Assembly: GCA_903828565.1 (NCBI GenBank)
Contig: CAIKMQ010000032.1
Span: forward strand, 62,001-126,000
DNA from: an uncultured Leptolinea sp.
GTDB lineage: Bacteria > Chloroflexota > Anaerolineae > Anaerolineales > Anaerolineaceae
DNA length: 64,000 bases
Reading direction: 5' to 3'
In this document: in pieces, positions 27,073-36,868 of the stretch
How the letters are laid out: each line of letters opens with the position of its first letter
Position numbering within the stretch: position 1 is the stretch's first letter
Notes under the pieces: model-generated
What the model saw: the letters and a program-made list of their open reading frames with translations, nothing else
Told to the model about the DNA's origin: nothing
Databases searched by the model: none
Translations under genes and position numbers: made by a program

Positions 27073-27509
27073 TACTTCACCTTTAGCGAGAAAGCCATGA
27101 ATTGCTGGGCTGTCTTCTCGCTGTCTTTCATCATGAGATGCTGGTTTCGCCAGCGGTCTTCAGACCAGATTTCAAAGAATCCCCCGACGCCGGCAATAAC
27201 GACATTCGTCTGAATATCCACCATTTCACGCAGGAATTGCGGCAGACCCAGCCGGCCCAACTTATCAAATTCCACCTGAACCGCGTTTGAGTAGAGCAGC
27301 CGGATCATCATGCGCGAATCTTGATCGGTCACGCTGAGGTCATTTGCTTGCATGGTTAGATCGGTGAAGGAGGATGTGGAGAGAACCATCAAGTTGTGGT
27401 CAAAGCCCTTGGTCAGAAATCCACCGTCAGCCAGCAGATCACGATACCGGATGGGGATCGTCAGTCGGCCTTTCTCGTCAACGGTGTGGGTGTATTGACC
27501 AAGGAACAT
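27072..27509 (-). CDS. mraZ: Transcriptional regulator MraZ
   Basis: MraZ is an AbrB-like DNA-binding protein built from two SpoVT/AbrB-type halves. The 145-residue product begins MFLGQYTHTVDEKGRLTIPIRYR, and the second half has the matching VEFDKLGRLGLPQFLRE. MraZ oligomers bind direct repeats in their own promoter and control the dcw operon. Three such repeats are present just upstream. ATG 27509 has AGGA about 12 nt upstream, preceded by a hairpin. Confidence 0.96.
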   Translation of the reverse strand: MFLGQYTHTVDEKGRLTIPIRYRDLLADGGFLTKGFDHNLMVLSTSSFTDLTMQANDLSVTDQDSRMMIRLLYSNAVQVEFDKLGRLGLPQFLREMVDIQTNVVIAGVGGFFEIWSEDRWRNQHLMMKDSEKTAQQFMAFSLKVK

Positions 27510-27533
27510 ATGTTCTATCTTCCTATTTATGAC

Positions 27534-27557
27534 GGAACGCCGGAGGGCCGGCGTTCC
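27534..27557 (-). repeat. Perfect hairpin in the mraZ 5' leader
   Basis: GGAACGCCGG and CCGGCGTTCC form a 10-bp stem with a 4-nt loop between the MraZ boxes and the mraZ start. No T tract follows, so it is unlikely to terminate; it could protect the 5' end of the long message or modulate initiation. It overlaps the last MraZ box by 3 nt. Confidence 0.7.
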
Positions 27558-27581
27558 ACTTTAATCCACTTATTTCCACTT
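27555..27581 (-). promoter_or_regulatory. Three MraZ boxes
   Basis: AAGTGGA occurs three times on the minus strand (27575-27581, 27565-27571, 27555-27561) with an exact 10-bp period. This matches known MraZ binding sites, which are short G-rich direct repeats one helical turn apart. They lie right after the -10, where bound MraZ would block transcription start or clearance. Confidence 0.85.
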
Positions 27582-27589
27582 ACAGCTAT

Positions 27590-27617
27590 ATTATACGCTA
27601 TAAAAATGAAAATACAA
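27590..27617 (-). promoter_or_regulatory. Promoter of the dcw operon (PmraZ)
   Basis: On the minus strand TTGTAT (27612-27617), a 16-bp spacer and a perfect TATAAT (27590-27595) precede the three MraZ boxes. The surrounding DNA is very AT-rich. The -35 is poor, which may leave room for regulation. Confidence 0.75.
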
Positions 27618-27683
27618 GTGTTTTTATAAGAAAAATCGTATATGTTGCATATTTTGTTTGCGAATTTCCCTGGTAGTTTTTGA

Positions 27684-27711
27684 TTGACGGTGGCACAACT
27701 GGATATATACT
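27684..27711 (+). promoter_or_regulatory. Promoter of the half-size EamA gene
   Basis: TTGACG (27684-27689), a 16-bp spacer and TATACT (27706-27711) give five of six matches in both elements. The start codon follows 27 nt later with a GGAGG site. Confidence 0.7.
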
Positions 27712-27738
27712 CAGAGATATCATCGAACTGGAGGAACA

Positions 27739-28161
27739 ATGAAACCTGAGATCTATGCTTTACTGACTGCTGCAGCCTGGGGTATTGGTGGGTATTTTGA
27801 AAAAAAGGGGCTGCATCTGGGCAATCTTTCACCACAGATGGGCATTACCTTAAGGACAGCGACTGCGTTATTGATTCTGGGGGTAGTAAGTTTTCCGCAA
27901 TGGAAACTGGTACCACAGGCGGGAAGTAAAGCTTTGCTGTATATGATCATCGGTGGCGGCATTGTTGCAGGTGCAGCCGGTATGCTGTGCTTTTATACAG
28001 CGCTGAAAGGTGCTCCCTTGACCCGTGTCATGCCGATAGCCTTCACTTCTCCGCTATTTGGCGCGTTGATGGGGATTATTTTTGCCGGAGAACCGCTCAC
28101 CTGGAAGATGGTCTCAGGTATGGTATTAACTATCTGTGGAATTATTGTGTTGACGGTTTAA
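27739..28161 (+). CDS. Half-size EamA/DMT family membrane protein
   Basis: The 140-residue protein contains a single EamA unit of five TM helices, whereas typical DMT transporters have two (ten TM). The motifs YALLTAAAWGIGGYFEKKG, TALKGAPLTRVMPIAFTSPLFGALMG and GEPLTWKMVSGMVLTICGIIVL are standard. Single-unit members are thought to dimerise in antiparallel fashion like small multidrug exporters; substrate unknown. GGAGG lies before the ATG. It has its own promoter, divergent from the dcw operon, and its 3' end overlaps the converging gene by 20 nt. Confidence 0.85.
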   Translation: MKPEIYALLTAAAWGIGGYFEKKGLHLGNLSPQMGITLRTATALLILGVVSFPQWKLVPQAGSKALLYMIIGGGIVAGAAGMLCFYTALKGAPLTRVMPIAFTSPLFGALMGIIFAGEPLTWKMVSGMVLTICGIIVLTV

Positions 28162-28951
28162 TAACCAGCCTACGGGTGGATTCCCGGAGCAGATATCTGA
28201 CCAGCATAGTCATGCGCCAGAATGCTACCGATGCAAACCCGTGGGCAAGTACGGCAAATAGCGGTGGACGTTGACCTGAGTAATACGCCCAGCATTCTCG
28301 CGTGGTGCCCCAGGTTTCGAGAAAATAACCCAGGGCAGCACCGCAGAGGAATGTGAGGAGATCATACCTCTGATTGCCAGATGTCACTGTGACACCGATA
28401 ACACCTGCCAGCGCGAATATGCTGGCAGGTCGATTGAGTGTCGGTGCTGTAAAGATTAACTGATAAATAATGAAGGCTGAAAAGATTAGGATATAAATCC
28501 ATTTGACCTTGGGTATGGAAAAATTGATATTCGCTAATCGGCGGGTCATGCGCTCTATGGCCAGGGCGGCGATCGACCAGGCTGGTAAGATCCAGATTGG
28601 AGGCTGCTCACCGGTGTAATAAGTCCACAGGCGGGTATGCGTCCCCCAGCTCTCTATTAGAAATCCCCCAACAAAACCAACAATAACCAGCATGCCATCG
28701 CGGCGAAGGTCCGCGCTCCAGGCGATCTGGATGGACATGAACAGGAATATCCCGATCAGCAGCCAGTCGACCTGCTGCCAAAGAGGGATGGCAGGATCAA
28801 AGTAACGCATGTACTCCTGCACTAGGGGCCACCAGATGTAGATTACCAGGCTGATAACAGCTAGGATGGTACCCAGAATGACCATTGATGAATGGTTCCA
28901 TAGAAAGTTAGCCGTTTTTGGTAACAATGGTGATTTCATAAGTGGTGACAT
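28142..28951 (-). CDS. Membrane protein with duplicated W-G-T / YY-x-G motifs
   Basis: The product (about 269 residues from ATG 28951; the track's 29035 start lies inside the phosphatase gene) has about eight TM helices. Two copies of one motif appear: ESWGTHTRLWTYYTGEQPP in the middle and ETWGTTRECWAYYSGQRPP near the end, each between TM helices, so the protein seems to be an internal duplication of a four-TM unit. I do not recognise a named family with confidence. It is the last gene of the histidine kinase operon, 4 nt after the phosphatase stop. The exact start (28951 or 28939) is unsure, as neither has a good ribosome-binding site. Confidence 0.75.
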   Translation of the reverse strand: MSPLMKSPLLPKTANFLWNHSSMVILGTILAVISLVIYIWWPLVQEYMRYFDPAIPLWQQVDWLLIGIFLFMSIQIAWSADLRRDGMLVIVGFVGGFLIESWGTHTRLWTYYTGEQPPIWILPAWSIAALAIERMTRRLANINFSIPKVKWIYILIFSAFIIYQLIFTAPTLNRPASIFALAGVIGVTVTSGNQRYDLLTFLCGAALGYFLETWGTTRECWAYYSGQRPPLFAVLAHGFASVAFWRMTMLVRYLLRESTRRLVIKPSTQ

Positions 28952-28955
28952 ACTA

Positions 28956-30116
28956 TCACAGGGACCTTTGCAGGCTGAGCATAGTGATGTCGTCGAATTG
29001 GCGGGTGTTGCGGGTGAAGTCTTCCAGTTCCGCACGGAGGTTCGCTATTACTCCACCCGGGAGCAATGAGCGTGCCACGATCGTTTGGAACAACCGCAGG
29101 TTCCCGAAGCGCTCTTCGCTGCTGTTGATGGCATCTGGGACACCGTCTGTGAAGGCCAACAGCAGGTCACCTCTGTTCAACTGGATACTGCTGGATGTAT
29201 ATTCCTGTCCGGGAAATACGCCAATTACAGGTCCTGTTTTTTCCAATCGTGTCAAATTTCCATTACGCAGTAGGCGGGGAGGTTCATTACCGCAGTTGGC
29301 ATAGCTGAGATTACCGGTGGAGGGATCCAATACCCCCACAAAAAGCGTGGTAAAAGTATTCGTGTCTTCGTGAGTACCGGTCACATAATCGTTGATCGAA
29401 TTGATGGTCCGTTGGATAAGCGCTGGGTGCGTATTATCCTGATCGATACCCGCAGGAGCGCCAGTGAGCACACGGATCAATGTGCGGAAGAGGGTCATAT
29501 AGAGGGCTGCGCCAACCCCCTTTCCACAAACATCCCCCAATACGCATACCAGGCTACCATCCACCAGGGTGAAAGCGTCGTAATAATCTCCTGCGACTTC
29601 GTGTGCCGCCTGAAAATATGCCGATAATTCCCACCCCTGTATCTCGGGGAGGACTTGCGGTAGGAACTCCCCCTGGATAAGGCGGGCAATCTCAAACTCA
29701 TGTTCCAGACTGTACAGGTATTGTTTCTCAATATCGCGCAAGCGCTTTTTTTCCAGACAAGATGATATCCGCGCGTGAAGGATGACTGGTTCAAATGGTT
29801 TTGGCAGGTAGTCTTCCGCGCCAAGTTGTATACCTCGAGCGACACTATCCAAACTGTTATTTGCAGAGATCACAATGACTGGTAGATCGGCTGTTACTGG
29901 GTCTTTCTTCAACTGCCTGAGGACATCAAAGCCATCCATTACAGGCATCATGATATCCAACAGAACAAGGTGAGGAGAAGCCTCGGCAACCTGTTGAAGG
30001 GCTTGTTGCCCGTCCGTAGCGGTGATCACCGAATAACCCGCATCTTCCAACTCCTGCTGCAGGTAATCCAAATTGAAAGGTTCATCATCCACAATGAGTA
30101 TACGGGCAGATTCCAT
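28956..30116 (-). CDS. Response regulator with PP2C/SpoIIE phosphatase output (RsbU-like)
   Basis: The 386-residue protein has an N-terminal receiver domain (1-120) with phospho-acceptor Asp54 (LLDIMMP) and Lys in LPKPFEP, a short coiled linker, then a SpoIIE/RsbU-type PP2C phosphatase (about 165-386) with AGDYYDAF, LGDVCGKGVGAALYM and LLAFTDGVPDA. Such proteins dephosphorylate anti-sigma-factor antagonists or other Ser/Thr-phosphorylated partners on a two-component signal. No anti-sigma or antagonist gene lies in this window. It follows the CheY-like gene by 2 nt and is probably the effector of the adjacent hybrid kinase. Confidence 0.93.
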   Translation of the reverse strand: MESARILIVDDEPFNLDYLQQELEDAGYSVITATDGQQALQQVAEASPHLVLLDIMMPVMDGFDVLRQLKKDPVTADLPVIVISANNSLDSVARGIQLGAEDYLPKPFEPVILHARISSCLEKKRLRDIEKQYLYSLEHEFEIARLIQGEFLPQVLPEIQGWELSAYFQAAHEVAGDYYDAFTLVDGSLVCVLGDVCGKGVGAALYMTLFRTLIRVLTGAPAGIDQDNTHPALIQRTINSINDYVTGTHEDTNTFTTLFVGVLDPSTGNLSYANCGNEPPRLLRNGNLTRLEKTGPVIGVFPGQEYTSSSIQLNRGDLLLAFTDGVPDAINSSEERFGNLRLFQTIVARSLLPGGVIANLRAELEDFTRNTRQFDDITMLSLQRSL

Positions 30117-30118
30117 CG

Positions 30119-30472
30119 CTACTCCAGGTACTTGTTCAGGCAGGCGGTCAATAGAGCTTCATCCACCGGCTTTGTCAGGTAATCGGTACACCCTGCCTGC
30201 AAGGCTTTATCTCTGTCACCTTGCATGGCATGGGCGGATAAACCGATGATCGGCATTGTACTCCCTGCTTGACGAATCGCCTGTGTTGCCTGATAGCCAT
30301 CAAGTAAGGGCAGCGAAATATCCATTAAAACCAAGTCTGGGAGCAGTGTATTCGTCATTTCGATTGCCTGGATCCCATCCCTGGCAATATGGCAGATGTA
30401 ATCATCTTCCAGTAATTGGAGGATCAGATCCAAATTCAAGTCGATATCTTCCACTATCAATATTTTCTTCAT
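30119..30472 (-). CDS. Single-domain (CheY-like) response regulator
   Basis: The 117-residue protein is a bare receiver domain: acidic pocket VEDID, phospho-acceptor Asp51 in LMDISLPLLDG, switch region IGLSAHAM and Lys in YLTKPVD. It lacks an output domain and may shuttle phosphate between kinase and phosphatase, or act by protein contact. ATG 30472 is chosen over the track's GTG 30478 because AGG lies 6 nt before it. It lies between the hybrid kinase and the REC-PP2C gene with 9- and 2-nt gaps. Confidence 0.93.
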   Translation of the reverse strand: MKKILIVEDIDLNLDLILQLLEDDYICHIARDGIQAIEMTNTLLPDLVLMDISLPLLDGYQATQAIRQAGSTMPIIGLSAHAMQGDRDKALQAGCTDYLTKPVDEALLTACLNKYLE

Positions 30473-30481
30473 GATCACCTG

Positions 30482-33400
30482 TTAATTGGATTCAGAAGTA
30501 CCGGAAGCATGCGGCGTTAATGCCTGGCGTATCACTTCAATTATCTGTTCATTCTGATAACCCTGCTTCTTAAAGACTCTCAGGGCATTCCGATTAGCAT
30601 ACTCCATCTCGGAAGGTGACAATTCTTTCGCACTGATGATGATCACAGGGATACCGGAAAGGTTTTGGCTTTTGTGGAGTTCTTCCAAAAAGCCAAAACC
30701 GTCCAGATTGGGCATAATGATATCCAATAGAATGATATCCGGTTTCGTGATGCGAAGAGAAGCCAGTCCTTTGACGCCATCCTCAGCCACCTGGACGATG
30801 AATTCAGTTCCCGTCAGGACCTGGCTCATTACATCCAGAACATTTGGATCGTCATCCACCACCAGGACAGTCTTTTGTGAATGCGAAGTCTCGCCGATAG
30901 CATGGATGAGCGCCGCCCTGACCGCTGCAGGATCCAGCGGTTTCAACAGGTAATCGGTGGCACCCAGCTGGAAGCCTAGAGCTTTCTTATCCACGATCGT
31001 CAGCAAGATCACGGGGATAGCCGATGCTTCGGGGTGATGTTTCAGATCATAGAGGATCTGCCAGCCATCAGCGCCGGGCAGGAGAACATCGAGGAGGATG
31101 GCATCCGGTTGATTGTGGATCGCCAGATTGAGCCCACGACGCGCATCACTGGTGCCGATCACTTCAAAGAGATCATTCCCCAGGCTTTCCTGTACTAGGT
31201 ATACCGCATCCGGATCGTCATCAATGACTAGGACCCGTTTCTTGCCATCCTCGCGTTTTGGAGCTGTGACAGAGACATGGGAATGTTCTTCGGGCGTTCC
31301 GGCAAGAGCTGGTTCTTCGTTTGCCAGGCGGCTCTGGTAGTGAAGTGGCAGTGTCAGGGTGAAGGTTGACCCTTTACCGATCTCACTGGTGACGGTGATC
31401 TCCCCCCCAAGTAGACGTGCCAGATTGCGGCTGATAGATAGGCCAAGTCCCGTTCCCCCATACTGCCGCGTCGTGCTGGAATCCGCCTGCTGAAATTCAT
31501 TGAAGATGCGGGTGAGGGCTTCCGGGCTGATGCCAATGCCGGTGTCTTTCACATTGATACATAGAAGATCGTTGCATTTTTCAGCTGACAGGGTAATAGA
31601 TCCCTCATGGGTGAATTTGGCCGCATTGCTAAGCAGATTCAAGACAATCTGGCGGATCTTGTCTTGATCTGAAACCGCGGTCGTAAGGTTTTCGGCAACC
31701 TCTTTTAGGAAAGTGACGCCAGGCTTCACCAGTGGCTGGGTAGTGTTGTAACACAGATCGATCAAAGCCTGCACTCTGAAATTAGAAGCCAGTACATCCA
31801 TGCGACCGGCTTCGATCTTGGCAATATCCAACACAGTATTAATAAGATTGAGCAAGTGGTCCGCGCTGATTAGTACCTTGTCTAGGTTCTCCGTCTGCTT
31901 TTCCGGCAACTGACCTTCCGCCTTGCGGCGAACTATACGGGTGAAGCCGATGATGGCATTCAGTGGGGTGCGTAATTCATGGCTCATATTTGCCAGGAAT
32001 GCGCTCTTAGCCTGGTTAGCCTGTTCAGCATCAGCGCGGGCTTGCTGGGCCTGGGCGTACAATTGCGCATTGTGAAGGGCAGCCCCGACTCCTGAAGCGA
32101 TGGTGGCCAATAATCGGCCATCCGTTTCATTGAATATGCCTTCTTCAACCGTACTTTGGACACTAAGCACACCAACTGCCTGCCCGCTGACAATGATCGG
32201 GACACCGAGGTACGAAAGGGAAAATTTACCGACTACTTTACGTCCAAGCCGTTTGGTCGCGCTAGTCAAGTCATCGTTGATCAGCAACGGCTGCCCGGTT
32301 TGGATGACCGTGCTAGTTAAGCCTTCCCCATATTGGATGGGCGTGAGTTCTTCTCCATAAGTATAAGGGAAGGAGATCGTCATGCCGGATGAGTCAAGCA
32401 GTGCGACATAGGCAATATCAGCGTTGAATATCGTCCGAGTCTGCTCGCCAACCAGGTGAATCAGTGAGTCCACATCCAATTCGCTGGCAAGGGCTGAACC
32501 GACGGTATTGACAGCGGCTAGTTCCGCTGCTCGCTGCTCTGTCTCTTTCAGCAATCGTTGGGTTTCATTGAACAGGTACGCATTGGATAACGCAGCACCA
32601 AGCGAGGCAGCTATGGTGATCAGCAAATTGACCTCGGCATCCCTGAAGGCATATTCTTTATCAAAACTTTCAATACGGATGTTGCCGACCACATGGTCGC
32701 CATTGATGATGGGTATGAACGCACCGGAGCGGCTGGCATCGGTGCCATCCACCACTGGTGAGATCGAGTTCCCTTCAGCTGTCGTATTCCAGATGATCGG
32801 CTGGTGAGTTTTTAACAGGTGGGAAAAAGGTCCATTTGATAACGGGGCGTGGTCTGGAATTACCAAGCGCTCACCATGCTCATACTCATACAGGTGACGC
32901 AGCAAGCCCTCCTTCTCAAGGTACCATAGGATTCCCAGGTCGGGTGTATGAAATACCTCGCGCAGTTTATCGCCGACCAGTTCAACAATACCGGCAAAAT
33001 CCAACCGGGATGCCAGCCCTTGCTGAATGCTATTAATGAGAGCCAGCTCTGTGTTGCGGCGCTGCTCGACCTCGAACAGCCGAGCATTCTCTATTGTGGT
33101 CCCCAGGTTGGATGCAAAGGTCTGAAGCAGGCGCAGGTGATCCATCGAAAAGGCATACTGCCGAGGATCTGAAACTGCCACAAGACCGATGGTGCGGTCA
33201 TTTACTATGATCGGCACACCCAGCCAGGATTGTGAGAACATTCCCTGGCCTTTTTCGATGATCTCCGGTGGAAAATATGCGCCATTCGTAATTTCCTCTT
33301 CAAGGGTGCTGAGGAGGAGCGGTTTTCCTGTGGTGATCACTTTGGAAGAAAGACCAGTTCCGAGGGGGAATGGTTCCACATAATCCAGAAATCCGCCTTC

Positions 33401-34768
33401 ATCCTCATCATATTCATAAGGGATGTGGATGAGGTTGGTCTGGACATCCAACAGCATAATCAATAATGAACGAGTGCCCAGGCTGACACGCAGTTTATCC
33501 CCTACCGACCGGATGATCATTTGTATATCCAACGTCTTGGCCATTTCCTGACCCAGATCGTTAAGCATGGCGAGTTCAGCATTTCGTTGATGCTCCGCTT
33601 CCAGCGCGCGGATGCGGGTGATAGCCGTTGCGATGTGCTGTGCAACGAAAAGCAGCATCTCGTCATCCTGGTCTGTGTAGGTGATCCCGGCTGTGTATGA
33701 TTGTACGAAGATCGCGCCGATGGTTTTGCCTTCTACTTTGAGCGGAGCGCCTAGGACATCTACACAATCAGAACCATACAGGGAAACCTCGCCAGTTTCC
33801 ATCAGGTGAGAGATGCTCTCCCACCCATGGTGGACAGGATTCCCGCTGCGGATGATATAACTGGTAAGGCCCGGAAATTCGGATAACGGCAAGGGGGAGA
33901 TTGCTTCGTCTTTTTCGTCCACAAAGTATGGAAAGCTGAGCAATCCGGTTTGATCGTCGTACAAGGCAATGAAAAGGTTGCCGGCATACATCAGTCCGTT
34001 GATGATCTCATGTACCTGGCGGTAAAAGGTTTGCATATCTCCGGAGGAACTGGCTGCATCAGCAATACGGTACAGGGCGGACTGGGTCTTGTTGGTGCGT
34101 CTAAGCTCCTCCGTCCGGTGGGCTACTTTATCTTCCAGAGTGCGCGCATGTTCTTTTAATAGCCGCTGGGTATTTTTCAGTTCATTTTGTGCCTGCAGTT
34201 CTTTTTTGATCGTATTCTGTTGAAAACGATAGAAAAGGATCAACAGAGACATAATGATGGCCAGAAGCATAGCCAAATCAACAGTTTCCCAGATCCAATC
34301 ATCCAGCAGGTAGGAAGTGCGTTCTGTCTGAAGCCAGAGTGCGAGCATGCCATTCTGAGAGAAAATGGCAAAAGTTGCCATGGTTGCCAGGCTGAAGAAA
34401 GCCATAAGGACTGCAGAACCCGGACCGATGAGGATGAGAGCCCCAACAGGCAGGGCAAAGAGATAGATCTTTCCACTGCTGCCTAATCCGTGGCTAGCCA
34501 GGCTGATGATACCGATGATATATGGAACAATAAGGACACCCCATGCGCGCACCCGGAGGTTAATATTGCGAAAAATCGCCAGTACGATGAGCAGGACGGT
34601 GAGGATGCCGTAAAAAATGACAATCGACCAGAGTCCACTCTTTGAGCGGGCTTCAAAGATGGTTGCCACCAGCATGATCGCGGCAGCCACAGATACCACG
34701 ATTAAAAATGTATTCAGGATGGAAGTCCGCCAGGACTTCAGAGCATCTATACCTTTCTTACTTTTCAT
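30482..34768 (-). CDS. Hybrid histidine kinase: TM domain, four GAF domains, HisKA, HATPase, two receivers
   Basis: The 1428-residue protein has about six TM helices (18-185) with no extracellular domain, a coiled coil (187-230), and four consecutive GAF domains (about 230-390, 400-565, 575-735, 750-905). Next come HisKA with phospho-acceptor His930 ([12 protein letters not shown]), a HATPase_c domain with N box LLSNAAKFT and G boxes DTGIGIS and GTGLGLS, and two receivers with Asp1227 and Asp1349. It should integrate several small-molecule or redox inputs and pass phosphate to its own receivers and the downstream regulators. GGAGGAG directly precedes the ATG. It starts 49 nt after yifB and could be partly co-transcribed with it. 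Confidence 0.95.
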   Translation of the reverse strand: MKSKKGIDALKSWRTSILNTFLIVVSVAAAIMLVATIFEARSKSGLWSIVIFYGILTVLLIVLAIFRNINLRVRAWGVLIVPYIIGIISLASHGLGSSGKIYLFALPVGALILIGPGSAVLMAFFSLATMATFAIFSQNGMLALWLQTERTSYLLDDWIWETVDLAMLLAIIMSLLILFYRFQQNTIKKELQAQNELKNTQRLLKEHARTLEDKVAHRTEELRRTNKTQSALYRIADAASSSGDMQTFYRQVHEIINGLMYAGNLFIALYDDQTGLLSFPYFVDEKDEAISPLPLSEFPGLTSYIIRSGNPVHHGWESISHLMETGEVSLYGSDCVDVLGAPLKVEGKTIGAIFVQSYTAGITYTDQDDEMLLFVAQHIATAITRIRALEAEHQRNAELAMLNDLGQEMAKTLDIQMIIRSVGDKLRVSLGTRSLLIMLLDVQTNLIHIPYEYDEDEGGFLDYVEPFPLGTGLSSKVITTGKPLLLSTLEEEITNGAYFPPEIIEKGQGMFSQSWLGVPIIVNDRTIGLVAVSDPRQYAFSMDHLRLLQTFASNLGTTIENARLFEVEQRRNTELALINSIQQGLASRLDFAGIVELVGDKLREVFHTPDLGILWYLEKEGLLRHLYEYEHGERLVIPDHAPLSNGPFSHLLKTHQPIIWNTTAEGNSISPVVDGTDASRSGAFIPIINGDHVVGNIRIESFDKEYAFRDAEVNLLITIAASLGAALSNAYLFNETQRLLKETEQRAAELAAVNTVGSALASELDVDSLIHLVGEQTRTIFNADIAYVALLDSSGMTISFPYTYGEELTPIQYGEGLTSTVIQTGQPLLINDDLTSATKRLGRKVVGKFSLSYLGVPIIVSGQAVGVLSVQSTVEEGIFNETDGRLLATIASGVGAALHNAQLYAQAQQARADAEQANQAKSAFLANMSHELRTPLNAIIGFTRIVRRKAEGQLPEKQTENLDKVLISADHLLNLINTVLDIAKIEAGRMDVLASNFRVQALIDLCYNTTQPLVKPGVTFLKEVAENLTTAVSDQDKIRQIVLNLLSNAAKFTHEGSITLSAEKCNDLLCINVKDTGIGISPEALTRIFNEFQQADSSTTRQYGGTGLGLSISRNLARLLGGEITVTSEIGKGSTFTLTLPLHYQSRLANEEPALAGTPEEHSHVSVTAPKREDGKKRVLVIDDDPDAVYLVQESLGNDLFEVIGTSDARRGLNLAIHNQPDAILLDVLLPGADGWQILYDLKHHPEASAIPVILLTIVDKKALGFQLGATDYLLKPLDPAAVRAALIHAIGETSHSQKTVLVVDDDPNVLDVMSQVLTGTEFIVQVAEDGVKGLASLRITKPDIILLDIIMPNLDGFGFLEELHKSQNLSGIPVIIISAKELSPSEMEYANRNALRVFKKQGYQNEQIIEVIRQALTPHASGTSESN

Positions 34769-34817
34769 GCTCCTCCTCGCACCGGAGCGAAATGTTCAAC
34801 CGGTATCATTTGATTAG

Positions 34818-36356
34818 CTACATCATAGCATCTCTGGGGCGGTATTGCAGCGCCTCAGCCAGATGAATTACTGAAATAGCATCCACTCCAGCGAGGTCGG
34901 CTATGGTGCGGGCAAGTTTGAGGATGCGGTGGTAAGAGCGGGCCGTTAATTGAAGTTGGTTGGTCGCGGATTTCATTAGTCCCCGCGAGACATCATCCAG
35001 CGGGCAAAAGCGGCGGACTTCACCTGTACCCATATCTGCGTTACAAAGCGAAAAACTTAGTTTCTCACCGGAGGAGAAACGCTCCCGCTGTCGTGAACGG
35101 GCTGTCTCCACCCGCTCCTGGATGGATGAACTGGGTTCACCCAGACGGTCATCGCTGAGCTTTTCAAATTCCACCCTGGGAACATGAATGTGGATATCAA
35201 TGCGATCCATCAGTGGGCCGGATACCCGCTTTTGGTATTTGGATACCGTGCTGTTGGAGCAGGTACAAGGCCGAACCGGGTCGCCGTAGTAGCCGCAGGG
35301 ACACGGATTCATGGCAGCGATCAACTGGCAGTTGGCAGGGAAGGTAAGAGAACCCTGGGCGCGGCTAATGGTCACCAGTTTGTCTTCGATCGGCTGGCGC
35401 AGTACGTCTAGCACACGGGTGCCGAACTCCGGTAGTTCATCCAGAAAAAGCACACCGCGGTGGGCCAGGGATACCTCCCCGGGGTGCGGCCAGTTGCCTC
35501 CTCCTACCAGGCCGGCATGTGAGATGGTGTGATGTGGCGCGCGGAATGGCCGGTTGCGGATGAGTGGGGTGTCAGGAGGCAGCTGATCTGCCACGGAATA
35601 GATCTGTGTCACATCGAGCGCTTCTTCGATTGTCATGTGCGGCAAGATGGCAGGAAGGGCGCGAGCGAGCAAGGTTTTACCAACACCGGGTGGGCCGATC
35701 ATTAATACATTGTGCCCCCCGGCAGCAGCCACTTCCAGAGCGCGTTTTACATGCTCCTGGCCTTTGATCTCGCGAAAATCCGTTTGCACCTGCACAGGAA
35801 GACTTTCCGGGTCGACCGGAGGAGTTGGTGCGATGGGTTTGATCTTTTTCAGGTGAAGAAAGAGGTCGCGCAGGTTGCGGACAGGGATAACTTCCATACC
35901 AGGGATCAACGCGGCTTCCGGTGCATCCACCTCCGGAACGATGACGGAGCGGTATCCCTCCCGACGGGCAACTGCAACCATCGGCAGCACACCCCGGACA
36001 TGGCGGACGCTGCCGTCCAGCGAGAGCTCACCCAGAACGACAGAGCCATCCAGGCAGCCGGGATCCAGTTCATCCCCGGAGATGAGAACTCCCAGAGCGA
36101 TCGGCAGGTCGTATGCCGGGCCTTCTTTTCGGACGGAAGCCGGGGCGAGGTTCACCGTAATGCGTTTACGCGGGTAGGAAAGGCCGGCATTCTTGATGGC
36201 AGAAAGGACACGTTCGCGGCTTTCTTGAACCGAGGCATCGGGCAGACCCACGATAACAACACCGGGCAGGCCGTTCCCTCCGCCGGTATCCACTTCCACT
36301 TCCACGATGACCCCATCAAGCCCGATCACCGCGCATGAAAATACACGAGCAAGCAT
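34818..36356 (-). CDS. comM: YifB/ComM family Mg-chelatase-like AAA+ ATPase
   Basis: The 512-residue protein has the N-terminal ChlI-like fold (MLARVFSCAVIGLDGVIVEV), an AAA+ core with Walker A MIGPPGVGKT and Walker B GVLFLDELPEF, a four-cysteine insertion (NPCPCGYYGDPVRPCTC) and the C-terminal domain with LKLARTIADLAG. Family member ComM is a branch-migration helicase that promotes integration of foreign DNA during natural transformation. ATG 36356 is chosen over the track start because it matches the family N-terminus and sits right at the predicted transcription start. Confidence 0.93.
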   Translation of the reverse strand: MLARVFSCAVIGLDGVIVEVEVDTGGGNGLPGVVIVGLPDASVQESRERVLSAIKNAGLSYPRKRITVNLAPASVRKEGPAYDLPIALGVLISGDELDPGCLDGSVVLGELSLDGSVRHVRGVLPMVAVARREGYRSVIVPEVDAPEAALIPGMEVIPVRNLRDLFLHLKKIKPIAPTPPVDPESLPVQVQTDFREIKGQEHVKRALEVAAAGGHNVLMIGPPGVGKTLLARALPAILPHMTIEEALDVTQIYSVADQLPPDTPLIRNRPFRAPHHTISHAGLVGGGNWPHPGEVSLAHRGVLFLDELPEFGTRVLDVLRQPIEDKLVTISRAQGSLTFPANCQLIAAMNPCPCGYYGDPVRPCTCSNSTVSKYQKRVSGPLMDRIDIHIHVPRVEFEKLSDDRLGEPSSSIQERVETARSRQRERFSSGEKLSFSLCNADMGTGEVRRFCPLDDVSRGLMKSATNQLQLTARSYHRILKLARTIADLAGVDAISVIHLAEALQYRPRDAMM

Positions 36357-36362
36357 GCAAGT

Positions 36363-36391
36363 AGTGTAGATGAGGGATTTTTTCCTGTCAA
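36363..36391 (-). promoter_or_regulatory. Promoter of yifB/comM, probably giving a leaderless message
   Basis: Minus strand: a perfect TTGACA (36386-36391), a 17-bp spacer and TACACT (36363-36368). Only 6 nt separate the -10 from the ATG at 36356, so transcription should begin at the start codon, and no ribosome-binding site exists. Confidence 0.75.
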
Positions 36392-36463
36392 GCACAATAG
36401 GGATGAATTATTGGGGAGTGAGAATGGCTGGTATAGGAATGGGTATAATAAACGGGAGGGAAT

Positions 36464-36868
36464 ATGCTGACAATCCAAGAGTTGGTGGAGCATTACCGCG
36501 GATTACCGGAAAGATATGTGGATGTCCTGGTAGAGGTTCATAATCTGGTCGCATTGGTGAACCCGCAGGCTGTGGAGGAGATGCGCCGGCAGGGGGTGGT
36601 GTATTATGATGCGCGGCGCGGCGGTCCGGTAAAGGCTGGTATCTGCCAGGTGCTCTTCAAGGATAAAGAAATCCACGTGGCGTTCATACACGGTGCGTTG
36701 CTGCCGGATCCGCAGCATTTACTTAAAGGAAATACATACCCGAAGCGTTTTGTTCACGTAGGTTCCTTTGAAAGCGCTCCGTGGGATGCGATCCGAATTT
36801 TTATTACCCTACACAATGATCTGGATGTGATGGCTATTCAAACCAGGACAAATATAAAAAAAGCCTAA
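36464..36868 (+). CDS. DUF1801-like protein
   Basis: The 134-residue cytosolic protein resembles DUF1801/YdhG-type proteins: an N-terminal helix, VHNLVALVNPQAVEEMRRQGVVYYD, a central ICQVLFKDKEIHVAFIHG strand pair, a basic HLLKGNTYPKRFVHVGSFES and a C-terminal helix. No catalytic residues are known for this fold. GGAGGG lies a few bases before the ATG, and a TATAAT sits at 36444-36449 without a clear -35. It is divergent from yifB. Confidence 0.65.
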   Translation: MLTIQELVEHYRGLPERYVDVLVEVHNLVALVNPQAVEEMRRQGVVYYDARRGGPVKAGICQVLFKDKEIHVAFIHGALLPDPQHLLKGNTYPKRFVHVGSFESAPWDAIRIFITLHNDLDVMAIQTRTNIKKA

